DNA of 64,000 nucleotides, from positions 1-64,000 of the forward strand of contig ARYC01001302.1 of NCBI GenBank assembly GCA_000711775.1, in the 5' to 3' direction. How positions within the stretch are numbered: the first letter of the stretch is position 1; the number at the start of each line of letters is the position of its first letter. Source of the DNA: Oxytricha trifallax (taxonomy: Eukaryota > Ciliophora > Spirotrichea > Sporadotrichida > Oxytrichidae). The position numbers were made by a program, and so were the translations under genes. Of the stretch, positions 44,528 through 58,128 are shown piece after piece. The notes under the pieces are model-generated. The model had not been told where the DNA came from. It made no database searches and saw only the letters and a list, made by a program, of their open reading frames with translations.

Positions 44528-46675
44528 AAGTCCACTTCCTATCCTACAAAGGAGTATTAAATTATGATAGTTCTTACTTTTTGTAGATTCTTTATTGGCA
44601 TATATTGCCTAAATGCTCTTTTAACTTTCCTAGCTGCTTCTTGTTCTCTATTCTTCTAAAAATTCAACAATACATTGAGTTTATACAAAATAAGAATAAC
44701 TTAATTTAAATTAAGCTTTTTAATTAAAATTCAGCTATAAGACTATTTCATTCTCATATGTCTAATTCTTTTCTCTTTTATCCTGCACTATCTAGTTTTT
44801 AATGTTTGATAGCTTTTATATTCTTTTCTATAAATGATCTCTCAATTTTTTCATCTGACTGACTAACTATCTCTGTTATTGCTCTTCGTAAGGTAGTAAT
44901 TATCTGCTAGTAGATCATTTATTGCAAAGATGCCTTTGCGTTAGCTTTTAAGTACTGTTTGTTTGAAGTAATTGTGATGAATTGTTAAGCTTTTAATTTT
45001 CTTTGTTTTTAACATGATCTACTTAATATTTTTGTGTGCTATTGAGGTTTATATGGTCTTAATTTTCAATTTTTGAAAGTTAAGTCTTAAGATGAGAAAT
45101 GAATGAATCGTAATCCTGGACTGGAACATCGAGGTATGAAGGTTTGTAATTGATATTAAATAAAAAATGAAATCAAGAATTAGATATCTAAGAATGAGAT
45201 ATGCCTTCTATTTTTCTATCTTAATTTTAAGGCGTACCAAATAAAAACTATCTCTAAGAATCATTAGTTAAGTTAAATGCCTTTAAATTTAGATTTTTGG
45301 GAGTCCAGAGTTCCCTTTAGTTATTTTGTTAACTGCTTTCTAAAAATTCTTTCATATTACTTGAACTCATAGCCCTTCTATTTTTAAGCTGAAATTAATC
45401 GTTCAAAGTTATGTCTACTAAGTCACCTGCATTTTTCTTCATTGAAAGGGAAACATAATAAATATTGATTTACAAAAATTACAAAATATTAATTTTGAGA
45501 AAAACATCCGAGTCTCTTTTGATATTTTATCTTGTCATTAGATTAAGCAAATTATTAAGCAATGCTAAACTTCAAGATAATTTTTGTGTTTAATTGAACG
45601 ATGAATTTGTGAGATTTTAGATGTGATTTGTATACGCTCTATTCTTAACCTTTTTGGCTAATAACTAGATATTACTAATTTTTAATTCATTCTCTTATAA
45701 GTTTAATATTGAATTCTTTTAGTAACCTTAGGTTCTATCAAGTTAAGTATAGCTACTTGGACTGAATATATTTATATGTGAAGAGTATGACCCTACAGAT
45801 GTTGGCTGGAGTTCAAGATTATTAAGGAATTCTATGTTAAAATTGCTTTGTTTATTTTTCGATTAATTTACATTGGCTTGGGATTCACACTTTCTAGGAG
45901 AACCCTATAATTAAAAAATTATTAAATTAAATATGCTAGAATAAATGTAGAGGATTTAATTCCTTTTTATTTATAACATATATGATGTCTGGGGTTTTCT
46001 ATTAACTTAATATGTTCTAATTTGGGATTTAGCTGTCTAAATATTCCTTCTAAGAAGTTCTCTTAGCTTTTAAGATTTTTCAAGAATCTCCTGACTTTTA
46101 TAATCTTATGATGATATTGGACTTTGTTATTTAATTTATTATAGAACTGAATAACTATTTAAAACTGACTTCTCTCCATCTGCCTCATCAATTTTTATAA
46201 GTATTTAATTTTATTCTTGTAAACCAGAACTACAAAGATTTTGCTATTTATTTCTTTAACTTTATACTGGCTATGAATATTTTCTCTAATCTTATGTAAA
46301 AGGTCTTGGTTTTCGAGACCTGAACACCCTGTGCCTACTTTATAAATCTTCTTTTAAATCCTAAGAAATATTCAACGAGCCTCTTGGAAATTGTTAATCG
46401 TTAATTTTAGTCTGAAAATTATTTTGTTGTAAATACTGTTCTTACAATTCTAAAAGCTCTTTTGATTTGATGCTTTATGTATGTAACTACAAAAATTACT
46501 TTAAAGAGTGGACTCCTCCAGTCCCAGCTTGAATTTTGCTTGATAAATCATAATGACTTTATCAAGAATCAGTCGTCGCATGTATATCTTATTAAGTTTT
46601 ATCCACTTAACTGAATCGTTTCTTGTTCTGACTCATACTTTATCGAGTTGGAGATTTTCTTTAGGAATAGTTCAT
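44528..46675 (-). CDS. Hypothetical Gln-rich coiled-coil protein in several blocks
   Basis: ATG at 46675 (MNYSQRKSPTRQSMSQNKKR). The frame continues with one TGA near 46565 and is then open for more than 200 codons to about 45970, for example SKELLELQEQYLQQNNFQTK and EADGEKSVLNSYSVLQQIKQ. Further minus-strand blocks at about 45440-45200 (MSSSNMKEFLESSQQNNQRE), 45190-44930 and 44930-44730 (QQIITTLRRAITEIVSQSDE) are in compatible orientation but need frame changes. I treat them as one locus; they may be more than one gene. No known domain. Probably cytoskeletal from its composition, which is weak evidence. Confidence 0.5.
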
Positions 46676-47659
46676 TTTATAATATGGTTGAAAATATAAA
46701 TGATTTTACAGTTAAATTTATTAATTTTAATATTACAAGCATATAAATAATGATTGAAAATACGATTTTAATTGAAAATAAATGTATTTAAGCTTGAATA
46801 GATTTCAAAATGCAAAAGATAGTACAAAAAACTATTATTAATCTCAAACATAGACAGGATTCAGTTAGAATAGCAATCAAATTAAAAATAGTTAATAAAA
46901 TGTTAGTAAAATTTTTGTAAACTAAACTGATAGTAAGAAGAGGCATCAAATTTAATTTAAAAAATATAGCTTGGTTGAGAATTTTGAAGATAATAAAAAA
47001 AGTAGAGTTTTTTTATTTAAAGATTATTAAAATGGAAAGTATTACATAAGCAAAGAAAATCATTTAGTGTAAAGCAAAACTAATTAAAAGAGCTAAATTC
47101 TTAAACTAATAATCAATTCTGAATAATTTCATAAATTAACACAAAATTACAAATAATAGAGTATTCATGATAAAACTACCTAAAACCGATAATGCAATTA
47201 AAGATGTCAATATTTTGATAATTTAATAGTAGAAAATTTGATTATAGAATGATCTGTAATTATGTTTTAATACCTCTTAAATGCAATTTTATAGATGAAT
47301 AAATTGACTGTAATGAACTTTTAGATTTGCAATATTATGATAATTATTTTAAACAATAATAAATTGACAAAAACTAGATTAATTATAGAAAAATAAACAA
47401 AAATTTAAATTAAACAAAGCAAAATTAATATGCAACAGATGCTGAAAAGAAAATGTATAGATAAACTTAAATTCGTCATCATTTCATCTTTTTGAAATAT
47501 ATTTTTAAACTATTGGAAAAAATAAGTTTACAACTTTTAAAATTGGCTGAAAAAATAAGAACCAACTGAATAAATAGAATATTAGAAGCAATTTCATAAG
47601 AGAAATTAAACACCCTTTGGATTTTTGAGTAAGCCTGGAACATAAGATAGCATAATACT
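46676..47659. other. AT-rich spacer
   Basis: Nearly 1 kb of very AT-rich DNA. Short plus-strand Gln-rich runs occur but no convincing gene. Confidence 0.4.
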
Positions 47660-49210
47660 TAGTTGTTCTGACCAAGATATCCAACCCCTAATCCCCTAAA
47701 AATAAATATATGGCCCTCCCTCTTAACCCTTTCCTTTAATACATTTTTATGGGAGGAATTTTCGTGAAAATATTATGATAAATAATAATTATGGGGAGAT
47801 TTTAGCCTGAAATTTTTTTATTTTTTTAAATTAATTTTTCTTTTAACCATGATCGATTTTTGTTTTTTCAAAGCTTAGTGAACCCAACAATTAAAACAAA
47901 TTATTTTGGTTAAATTTTATATTTTTCTATCTATTAAGCAAGCCTCAATCATTCTTCTAAGAGTGTTATCATTTCAACTAAACAGTTGAATAGTCAGAAA
48001 ATAATAAAGGAAATAATTTTATAATTAAAATTCATAAAAAAAATTATCTATTAAAAATTGCAGGATAGGAAACTTACTCTAGTCCAGGAAACTTCTCCCT
48101 TCTTTTTATTTTATGAAATAAATACTCTTGTATTCTGATTGAGCTCTATTTTTAAATCTATATTTCAAATAACTATTTTATTTATGAATTATCATTAAAA
48201 TTTTGCAAATAAAATCTTGCCTCCTAGCTTTTGCGTTTAGAAACTTTTATAAATAATAACTTTCGCTATGTGATGGCTTTTTAAAACATGGACCGAAAAG
48301 GAAACATTGTAAATTCTAATACATTGTGACTATCAAAAAATATTAAAAATAATTTCATTGAAATAATATTAAAAAAACCGATTTTAAAGTACTTTTATAG
48401 CTTAAGCCACCATTTTTTAGTAAAAATTCTAAAAAATAGCTTGAAAATTTCGCACTTTTATTTTTTACTTTAAGTTAAACATTTTTATTTAAATGAAATT
48501 AATTGTTTTATTTAACTAATGAAATGAGTAAGTCTAAAAGATTTTTGAAAAGCAAGTTAATAATAAAATTACTTAAATATAATTCGTGATTAATTTGCTT
48601 TTTAGTAATAGTCTTTTGTAATGTACTTCATTTCATTGTGTAAATAAACAATTAATATTATTTAAATATAATTGTTTTAAAAAAGTCAGATGTTGAAGTA
48701 CATAATTGTTCCAACCTTTTTTTCAGGATCTTGTCGAAAATGATTATTTTAGATATAAAAAAATATACTAAAATTAAAGTTTTTCTAAGTGAATTCAAAG
48801 AAATTGATTAAAATTTTATCATTGTCATAAAGTATTAGAATTCAAAATGTCTCCTTATGGGGGGAATGTTTTAAAAAGTCAAGACAATTGAAAATAAACA
48901 ATTATATAGTTTACAAAACTTTAAGGCTTGCAGGGCAAGATTTTATTTGCAACATTTTTATGATATTTTATAATTAAAATAGTGATTCGAGATGTCGAGA
49001 TAAAGCTCAATCAGAACACAACAATATTTGTTTCAATAAAAAATTCTATTAAAAAGAAGGGGGATTAAGGTAAGGGGGTATATTTTTATGCTGGGGTATG
49101 TGTTGGATTTTATGCTGGCATATGTGCTAGTGTGTTGGGGTTATGGTTAAGGGGTATAAATTTTTTTTAAAAAAGGGATAGGATTAGGGTGTCTTGGTCA
49201 CAATACTTAG
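47660..49210. repeat. Large imperfect palindrome / foldback element
   Basis: The inner part, about 48085-49070, is symmetric around 48577: TTGCAAATAAAATCTTGCC (about 48204) pairs with its complement at about 48933, CTTTTTAAAACAT with its complement, and ATTAATTGTTTTATTTAA with TAAATAAACAATTAAT. Outer ends also carry an inverted motif (CTGACCAAGA near 47668, TCTTGGTCAC near 49192), but these are not equidistant from the centre, so the left side holds about 290 extra bp. Arm identity is moderate with many indels. No coding capacity. Confidence 0.6.
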
Positions 49211-49880
49211 ATATTATTCATTTTTATTACAAAAATGTTATTCAAATAGCTTAGCTTAAACTTAATCTTAGCCATAAAAGAATGTGCAATATCTCAGAGA
49301 CTCTCTACTTACACAACTTGATAACATTGACTTAGGTAAAAATAAGTCACAATTTTTATGTAATTTATTTGATTAACGAGATATGAATGGTACGACTTGT
49401 AACTTCCTATTCGATCCTTAATCTTATGTGCAAATACCTCAAATATATGATATATTAAAATATAGTATTTTTATATAAACCTGGAAACTCACATAATTTA
49501 TTTCTTGGTGGAAAAAGCACAAATAAAAAATTCATGTAAACAGCAGGAGATTTCTTTCATAAAAGAAAAAACCATTTAAGAAATAATGAATTGTAAACAT
49601 AATTAAATAATTCAGATGTTTGTAAGGATTTATATAAAATAGAGAATTTTTAAAGCAATCAGGCAAGTTAAGAAAGATTATTAAGTATTTAGCAGAAGAT
49701 AAGTCAATTAAATAGTCCTACTCAAAGTCAAAAGTAACATAAATTGTGATAAATAATTATTTTTTTATTATAATTTAACTTATCTTACCAGAATAAAATT
49801 TAGTGCAAGCTTTATCAAGAAATTAAAGTGAGAATGAGATTATTAGTTCATAAATAATAAAGTCTATTTCTAAATAAAAC
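49211..49880. other. AT-rich spacer
   Basis: No convincing gene; probably leader of the next locus. Confidence 0.35.
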
Positions 49881-51134
49881 ATGCAAATTATCCAAAATAA
49901 AGCTGAGATTTTGATGGGAAAGTTACAAAACATTTAAAAAGAAAGTATAATTCTTCAACAAAATGAATTAAATGCATAAAACGTGTAATATAAAAGTAAT
50001 AAACATAATTAAACGAGATCCTAAGTATTAGTCAATTAAGACATAGTAAATAACAAGTCTTAGATATTAACTAACACCTAGAACTTTAAATCATTAAATA
50101 TATAAAAAGCATTTTCAAACAATGGTTAGATTTAGAAACTTCAAGAAACTTAGAAAAATTTTGCAAGTGCAAGTGTATTAAGTTCGCTATTATAAATAAA
50201 GAAGTTATATTCATGAAACATATTCATGAAAAATGAAATGCATTATAGTTTTATGATAATGAAGACTTACAAGGGGTCTTAATCAAAGTTAAATATTATA
50301 CTTTCAAATAAGAAGCATGCTTTGAAACGGAAATAATTAGAACTAATGAGAGACAAAGAGTGAGCAGTTGATGAATTTCTAAGTTAGGTTTCAGGGTAGA
50401 TCAATACAGGCAATTAAAATATCTTGCCTTAAAGCATTAAAGAGGAAGATTTGTAATTTTTCTAAGAAAAATTAAAAAATCTAGTTAATAAAATTGAGAA
50501 TAAATCTCTTGAGTAAAAGCAAAAGAGATCAGTAAATTAGCTTGCTACTTAAAAACAGGGTATAAAAACTTGTTTAATGAATCAAAAAGGTTCATAGTAG
50601 CTATTACTAGACTAAAAGAATAACTAAGAATAATCTAATCAGTAAAATACCTTTAAGGGTGTTTGTACTTCAATGAAAGCTTCTTATACTTTCAGCAAAT
50701 CTGAGTTATAGAATTTGTAAACTCAAAACACCACATCCAACACAAATATTAATTCGTGTCATCAATCAATAAATTTCTAAAACAGCTGTTTAAACCCAAG
50801 AGAAAGTCTATAGAGTAGTGGCAGACTTGCTTATTCAGGAAATATTTTGAAATAAATAATATAATCATCCTAAAATACTTAATTGCGAGGCAGTGACAGT
50901 AGAGGTTATTAATAATCGTATTTTGGTTAAAATTTAAATTATAACAAAAGAACTACTGATAATTTTGCTAATAAATAGTTTAGAGCAGTTGATAAAACTT
51001 AAGTAAATTAGAGGTATGATCGTGCTTTTATTAAGAAGGACTTTATTCATAAAAAGCTTAGCATTTTGAATAATATTCCAATATCGAATCACAGAAGCGT
51101 GATTTCTTAAAACTTTTAAGAATTTGATATGTGA
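49881..51134 (+). CDS. Hypothetical Gln/Asn-rich protein
   Basis: N-terminal block from ATG 49881 (MQIIQNKAEILMGKLQNIQK) is a Gln-rich coiled coil, open for about 110 codons to about 50210. A C-terminal block from about 50364 (AVDEFLSQVSGQINTGNQNI) is open for about 255 codons to TGA at 51132-51134, with Ser/Asn/Gln-rich sequence and a basic end (AFIKKDFIHKKLSILNN). About 150 bp between them contains TGA codons and is probably an IES or introns. The continuous open frames with dozens of TAA/TAG are strong evidence for coding; function unknown. Confidence 0.6.
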
Positions 51135-51467
51135 ATAATAATTGAATATTTTTTACTATAATTTTTTATCTTAGCAATAATTGCATAAGAAACATTTAAA
51201 AATAGAAAAATACAATATAATTCAAATAAATTTTGCTTAATAATTATAAAAACAATTGCAAAAATTTTTTAAACTTAATTAATGCCGAAGAATATTTTAA
51301 ATAACAATTTTTATTAATTTGTATATAGAATATTGTGAGAATATTTCAATTAATTGCAATTTGATGTAAATTATTATTTGTTACGAATTAATGATTTGAT
51401 AGGCATAAATAATTAAACTTCTCTACATGTAATTTTAATATATTTTATTTTTAGATATAAAATTAAA

Positions 51468-53372
51468 ATGCTGTCATTAGCTTTTGCATCTCCGAGTAAT
51501 TAAAATCAAACCAATGAAGATTTTTCTCCCTATAAAAGCCCAAAATTTTCAAATAATTCAGTTGATATACAACATAATAATAAAGATTAAAATCTAGATG
51601 TGCACATTTCAAAAGTAAAGATTCTTTGGGAGAGGAAAAAGAATGCTTTATTAAAAAATAAACATGATAAAATTAACTTCATGAATAAAACTCAGATTGA
51701 AGGAGAATTTCTGACAAAATAAGACAGGCTTGACTCTTTAATATGCATGCACTAAGTGGACTCATTTTAGGCTTGGTTTTGACAAGAGTAAGAATTCATT
51801 GATTTTTTATTATTTTTATTATAGCAAATTATGATCAGTCCTAATCTCAAATTCAATACAGTCAAGATAACTCTATAAGAACCCCTTAAATGCCAAAAGA
51901 TTTACTCAAAATCATAGATGATAAGGATAAATAAAGCAAGAAAACATACTCTAATATTAAGATGGGAAATAAAAAGGAGGATAAATTTTAAGGAGAAAGT
52001 ACCACAAAAAAGATCTATGATTTGAAAAGTATTAAGGAAGCCAGACCCAAAGAAGTGAGCAGAGATATTGCTAGAACAATGAAAAAGACAAACTTTAAAT
52101 TTGGGTTTCGCTCTGATATAACTGTCAACAAAATTTAAATTGAACTTTAAAAATAGAATAATGGTTAATAAAGCTAAAGAGTGGAAACTTAAAAGGAATA
52201 AAGCAAAAGCAGTTCAAATTAAGATTAAAATGCTTTTTAAGAAATTAAATCTCTTAGTCAGAGAATCCTTAATAAATCAATAACAACTCCAAAATAATAA
52301 AATGACTTGGATATATGCAAGCGAAGAAATCAGTAAATGAGAAAAACTAATTATAATATTGGTAAACATAGAAAAAATTATCAGACTACTAACTAAGACA
52401 ATTTATAGCAGCCGAAGTTGAATTTAGATAAAATTATTATTATTCATAATAAATTTAAACCCTACTGTCAACATCAGAAAGGAAGTATTAAACGCTAAAA
52501 GTACTCATTTTGACTTTGGTTACGATACGAATTAGTTTATAGCTTGTTCTGAAAATTTTGATCCAATTGCTTTTGAACAATAGAAAAAGTAAAAATTTCA
52601 GACTCTTATCAATTTCTGGAAAGTGTAACAATATATAGTGGGAAGTAACAAAACTCAGTAAAGAGGCAAGAGTTCAGATTTTATGCCAAAAAGGAAAATT
52701 TAGAATCATTTCTAAACTACTAAGCAGTTCTATTAAGAGAAAGTTTTGAATGAAGAGAATAATCTGGATCTGCAAGCTTTGAATTAAAAACATTATAAGA
52801 CTATATATGATAAAAATTTGAACTATCTTTTCTCAAAAGAATAAGACCTCACTAGTCACTCTTAAGAAGTACATAATGATTTCTAGAATCATTCTAAATT
52901 TAGTCAATCTATTGATAAACTGGCTTCTTCCATGATTTATTTAGATTAAAAACCCTCTTAAGTATAAGCAACTAAATTGAGAATGCAAACTGCATAATTT
53001 AGGTTTGGACCAGTCAGCAGAGAGGATATAAAGTTAAACTTATAAGATAAGACTCATTCTTAAATTTCTTTTGCTCCATATGAAAGCGACAACATAAATT
53101 ATATGGAGAGATATAATAAACTTAAAGATATGCAGAAGCTATACCACGAGAGTCATTTTCAGTTTTATTATCAATCGCCTGATAAAAGCAAAAATAATAT
53201 TGATTCGCAATTCGATGATATTTCATAAAGAGAAGAGAACCTATTATTAAGCGAGTATAATTAAAATGGGGAGACTGTTAAAATAAAATCAAAAAAGAGA
53301 TCAAATTAAATTATGATCATCTCAATACACAAGACTAAAGATCAAACAGTCACTAGTTTGAATAAAGTTTGA
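51468..53372 (+). CDS. Protein with repeated F-x-x-G-Y/F motif (unknown, cytoskeletal-looking)
   Basis: ATG at 51468 (MLSLAFASPSNQNQ), intron about 51790-51824, stop TGA 53370-53372. A short motif recurs: THFRLGFDK, TNFKFGFRSD, THFDFGYDTNQF, AQFRFGPVSRED. The spacers are long, polar and Gln/Lys-rich. Frame breaks occur near 51750 and in a (TTA)n run near 52440. The spaced aromatic-Gly motifs recall microtubule-inner or axonemal proteins, but I cannot name a family. The last 130 bp lie inside the left arm of the 987 bp palindrome, so the true C-terminus is uncertain. Confidence 0.55.
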
Positions 53373-54231
53373 ATATATCCTTACTTAAATTTAATTAACT
53401 ATTCAACTAACTAAAAATGGAATTTTTCTTTTTTTATCAACTTTTCTGATTTTTTCTATTTCTTGTTCATCGATCAAGTAGATGCTGTAGGGATCTTTAG
53501 AATTTTTCATAATTTTCATAGATATCTTCAGGGTATCTTCAGGATATCTTCCTCAAAATAATTAAAGTGTGGAGAGTGAGGAGAGTATGGTGAGTGTGGA
53601 GGCCAGCATCACCAACAATAGCATAAATATCTCTAATAATCTCAAAATCAAGCATTATTATGAGTCTGGTTAAAATTCTAGAGAATTTCAAAATTTTAGA
53701 TCACTGATTTTTTCTTTGTTTTCATCAACATCATCTTCTTCACCATCTTCAACATTAGTTATCACATCTAAGAATTTTAGAAAAACAAGATGTTGTAGAA
53801 AAAATCCCAGACTCATAATAATGCTTGATTTTGAGATTATTAGAGATATTTATACTATTGTTGGTGATGCTGGCCTCCACACTCACCATACTCTCCTCAC
53901 TCTCCACACTTTAATTATTTTGAGGAAGATATCCTGAAGATACCCTGAAGATATCTATGAAAATTATGAAAAATTCTAAAGATCCCTACAGCATCTACTT
54001 GATCGATGAACAAGAAATAGAAAAAATCAGAAAAGTTGATAAAAAAAGAAAAATTCCATTTTTAGTTAGTTGAATAGTTAATTAAATTTAAGTAAGGATA
54101 TATTCAAACTTTATTCAAAATAGTGACTGTTTGATCTCTACTCTTGTGTATTGAGATGATCATAATTTAATTTGATCTCTTTTTTGATTTTATTTTAACA
54201 GTCTCCCCATTTTAATTATACTCGCTTAATA
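53245..54231. repeat. 987 bp palindrome (425 bp inverted repeat, 137 bp loop)
   Basis: Left arm 53245-53669 and right arm 53807-54231 are reverse complements of equal length with few mismatches (for example AAGACTAAAGATC against AAGAGTAGAGATC). The left arm begins inside the coding sequence of the gene at 51468; the right arm ends where the coding block at 54232 begins. The loop (53670-53806) is noncoding. Confidence 0.88.
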
Positions 54232-54627
54232 TCTGAGTAGAAAGAAAAATTTCCTAAGTATGATGACTCTTATTATTAAACATCTGCACCTAGATGTCAG
54301 AAGAATATTAAGCCTGGTCACATTCAAATTAGCATGACTAAACAACCAGGTTAAGATGTTTCTTTTTATAGGCCTGTGAGAGATTAATTTGATGTTACCA
54401 AGAATTTAAAGAGTGGTGGACAGTTCACTGATGTTTCATTAGCTCAGACTAATAAGACAATTAACTACGACATTATGGATAAGAGTCAAACCAATTTCAA
54501 ACTTGGCTACACATTAGATGATCCTTAGCAGTATAAGAAATCCAGCACACTCAATCAAACTTCTACTATTTAGCATAATAGCTAGAATATACGTTATAAT
54601 TTCAATTTTAGAATTACAAGTATTTGA
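54232..54627 (+). CDS. Unknown coding block with the same F-x-x-G-Y motif
   Basis: Open from the palindrome edge (EQKEKFPKYDDSYYQTSAPR) through TKQPGQDVSFYRPVRDQFDV and AQTNKTINYDIMDKSQTNFK followed by LGYTLDD to TGA at 54625-54627. The motif TNFKLGY matches TNFKFGF and THFDFGY in the preceding gene, so the block is either its continuation beyond the palindrome or a paralogue. No start Met in a good context. Confidence 0.55.
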
Positions 54628-54915
54628 AGTCATTTAGTTTAAGAGGCTTTTGAATAATTTGATTGTGAGAAAACAAAAAAGAGATAATGTGGGAGAAATG
54701 ATTAGAGAAAGAACCAGAACTATTGAATAATTAAGAACTTGCAACAATACTTTTTACAATTGGATTTAACCAGTACCTATGAAATAAATCAAAGAATGAC
54801 AAACTGATTTTATTTCTTGATTCACCATAACACTATCTATAATTGCCTATAAGTATAAATAAATTAAAGTTAAGGAATAGTTTTAATTATTAATATCAAA
54901 TTATTATATTTGTAA

Positions 54916-57502
54916 ATGTAGCTGTTAAAGGAAAATATTGCCCTCAAGCTCTATGATCTCTTCCATTATATTCAATTTAATATATTACTGTAATAATTAG
55001 ATAATTTTATATTATTAGTAAATATTGGCCACTAAGAATTGGTGATAGAGAAACTTAGAGAGAAATTGGCTCAAGATCCAACTTTCGAGCCATATTCGTG
55101 TTTCGAAAGAATAGCCAGTACAGGAGACAGAATTGGAAAAAGAGACTTTTATTTATTTTTAAAGTAACATATTTGATCAAAAAATAACATATCTTATTAA
55201 TTTAGAGTTATAAGGAATATCCAAATGAAGATGATTGCCAGTTTATTGTGAAATATTATGATGCTGATGGAGACAAGTACCTTAATTTTCTGGAGTAATT
55301 TTATAATAAATATTATCTTTACTTTACAGCTTTAATTACTTGATACTTCCAAATGACAATTTGACTTTGAGGGCCAAAGCAACTCAATAAATTAATCAGT
55401 TTTAACAAGAACTTAATTCTGAGTTAAAAGAGAAACTAGTCGAGCTTATTCATAAGTAAGTTCAGATTTTTAAAATGTAACTAATTTTAGTGAATTGTGC
55501 TACCATATATAAACTGAGAAGATTAAAAGAGAGTTAGAGTAGATGAGAAGATTTAGCACTGTAACAGCTTTTTTATTTTTTAATTTTCCTTAGCTTTTCA
55601 AGTGATGGATGGAAAGAAATATAACTTCTTAGATTGGGACTAAATATTCAACTTCCTAAAATATTACGCAAATGGAGACAAGCAGTACATGCCAACTAAG
55701 AGTAAAGTGAATGACATTTTTAGAAGATTAGATTGTGATGCAGATTAGAAAATTGCTTTCGGTGAGTTTGCAGAAGCAATAAAACCTATTGATGTATATT
55801 TCACAGAAGTGGATGACTTAAATATCAAAGAAGTTAGTCCGCGAAAGTTTACAGAAATGAAGAAGAGTGAGCTTAAGTCTCAGCTAAGGAAAGAGTATAG
55901 ATAAAACAGAAGTGCTGAAAGAACAAAACCATTAAGAACATTTAAGTCAATTCTTAATACTAGAGATGCTACAGTTATCAAAGAGCTATAATCTCCCATT
56001 AGAAGATAGCAAACTGAAATAATGATAAATAGGATTGAGATGTCATAAATAGGGATTATTCACCAATAGATAAGAAAACAGTGCTAAATCAGACAAACTA
56101 ATTACAATAAACATCTTTGATTAAATATCACATGACTACAGATGAAAATGTCTAATTAAGAGAAGCACCATAGGTTCAATATCAAAATGGTAGCTTAAAT
56201 CAAAACAGGAACCAAAATTACTTATTAAATATATTATTATCACTAGAGAATCTAAGATTTTAACCAAAAGAGTTCCCAAATTAAAAAAACTCTGAGATTC
56301 TAGCAGGAATCAGTCCAGCTTGACGATAAGAAATTACTTGAAGAAACTCCTAAATCTAAAAAGAGCTAAAACTAACTATATGAAAATCAATCATAACCTT
56401 CTATACAACAAAACTAGGTTTCAATATCTAAGGAACTTCAAGAGAGTGAGTATTCTCCAGTATAGTCAAGCTAGAGATCTGAGTAAAAAGAATAAAGATC
56501 CTTGTAGAACTCTCATATTAAACTCATCCCTAAGAGACTTGATAAGCCTGAATATAGTAACAAGATTTCACCTATAAAGTACCCTTAAAATGGTGATTAG
56601 AAGAATTTTAAAGCAATTTTAAGCAGAGACATCAACAATTAAAGTGTTTATTCTCAGTTCTCTTTAGATTCAATGTCTCCAGAAAAGTTTAACTCAGATA
56701 AAGAGCATGTTAGCAATATTAAAATGGAGATGAGATATTATAAGGAATCTTAGCACAAACAGTTCCCTTTTACAAGACTTATTCATTAAATACTGAACTC
56801 ATTGAAAGTGATTGAACACGAAAAATAATTACTGTACTCTTAAAGCAGAGATTTCAATATTTTAGATGCATTCAGAGTATTTGATATTGATAGAAAAGGT
56901 TATATCAGTTAAATAGAATTGATATCAGGACTTCTTGATATGAGAATTGAACACACCCAAAGCTGATTTAAATGCATTTTTCAGACATTACGATACAGAA
57001 GGTAGTAGAAAACTCAAATTCTCAGATTTTTCTAAAGCTTTCTTGACATTTGATAAAGAATAAAGTTTAGCCGTTTTGAAAAGAGAACTTCTAAACGGTA
57101 AGGAAATCAAGAAACCAGAAACGGCATTTTTTAAAAATACATTCTTGTAGTATACTGTATTGTGGAGAGTTATTCTTAGACAAATTTGGGAGATTGAGGG
57201 ACTTAAGAATCGATATGTAAATGCTAATTGCTTTGATGTTGAAAAGTCTTTCTTCGAAATCGATAAACAGAGACAAGGCTTCATTGATAAAAATAGGGTA
57301 AGTTTTCCTTGCTTAATATAAAGTTATGAATAAGATTTAAAACTTGAATTCTTTGTAGTTTAAGCTTTACATAAATGAGAAATCAGAAGATCAGAGATTT
57401 AGTGATGAAGATTTGAACATCGTATATGATTTTATCAATAGAAAAGACCTATCAAAGCTTACTTTAGATGATGTAATTAATACCATAATTATAAATTATT
57501 GA
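54916..57502 (+). CDS. EF-hand calcium-binding protein
   Basis: ATG at 54916 (MQLLKENIALKLYDLFHYIQ), followed by EKLREKLAQDPTFEPYSCFE. EF-hand loops are visible at YDADGDKYLNFLDFN (Asp, Asp, Asp, Asp pattern), LDCDADQKIAFGEF, FDIDRKGYISQIEL and YDTEGSRKLKFSDF, and a degenerate one at IDKQRQGFIDKNRV. Introns near 55153-55206, 55299-55330, 55456-55490, 55560-55592 and 57298-57360; stop TGA 57500-57502. A region at about 56035-56620 has several TGA codons and frame changes and may contain IESs. Multi-EF-hand proteins with this N-terminus are common in ciliates; a flagellar or cortical calcium sensor is the likely role. Confidence 0.75.
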
Positions 57503-58128
57503 TGTAGTTTGTATCAGAGATAATGATGTTTTGAAACCTTATAGACTGCCTTAAATTTATTTCTTAAAAATAATTATTACTATATCAAGTTCATTACAGT
57601 GTAAATTGAAGTATTTTTCCAATTAATTGATGAAATAAATTTAATCTATATTTATAAATCTTTTTAATATCAAATTTTGTCTCCAGTAATTGATAAATTC
57701 CCAATTTGTGATACATTTTTTAACAAAGATAATTTTTCTCCGTTATGCTATAGGATATATCCTCCCTTTGGCATTGGCGACTGTAAAAGGCTCGTAGTTG
57801 AAGATGGAGTACTCATACGTTTGTTAATCATAACTTATTATTTAAATTTACTTATAAAATTATTTGATAGATTTTGCAGTCATGCCACGAAATAGAGCAG
57901 AATGATTAACATCACTTAAATATATTTGAAATAATCTATTTTTCATTATAGATAATTGATGATAATAGAAAAGAAATTTTAATATATTACACTATTCTGT
58001 GAGGATTTCATATTTTTAAGAGGAGGTTTCTATAGCTTAGTTTATATTTTGAATTAAGGTGAAAATCTTAAAACTTGTTTATTTTTTTGAAATAGAGAAT
58101 CTTTGTTATTTATTATAGTCAAGTACTA
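57503..58128. other. AT-rich spacer
   Basis: No gene recognised. Confidence 0.5.
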
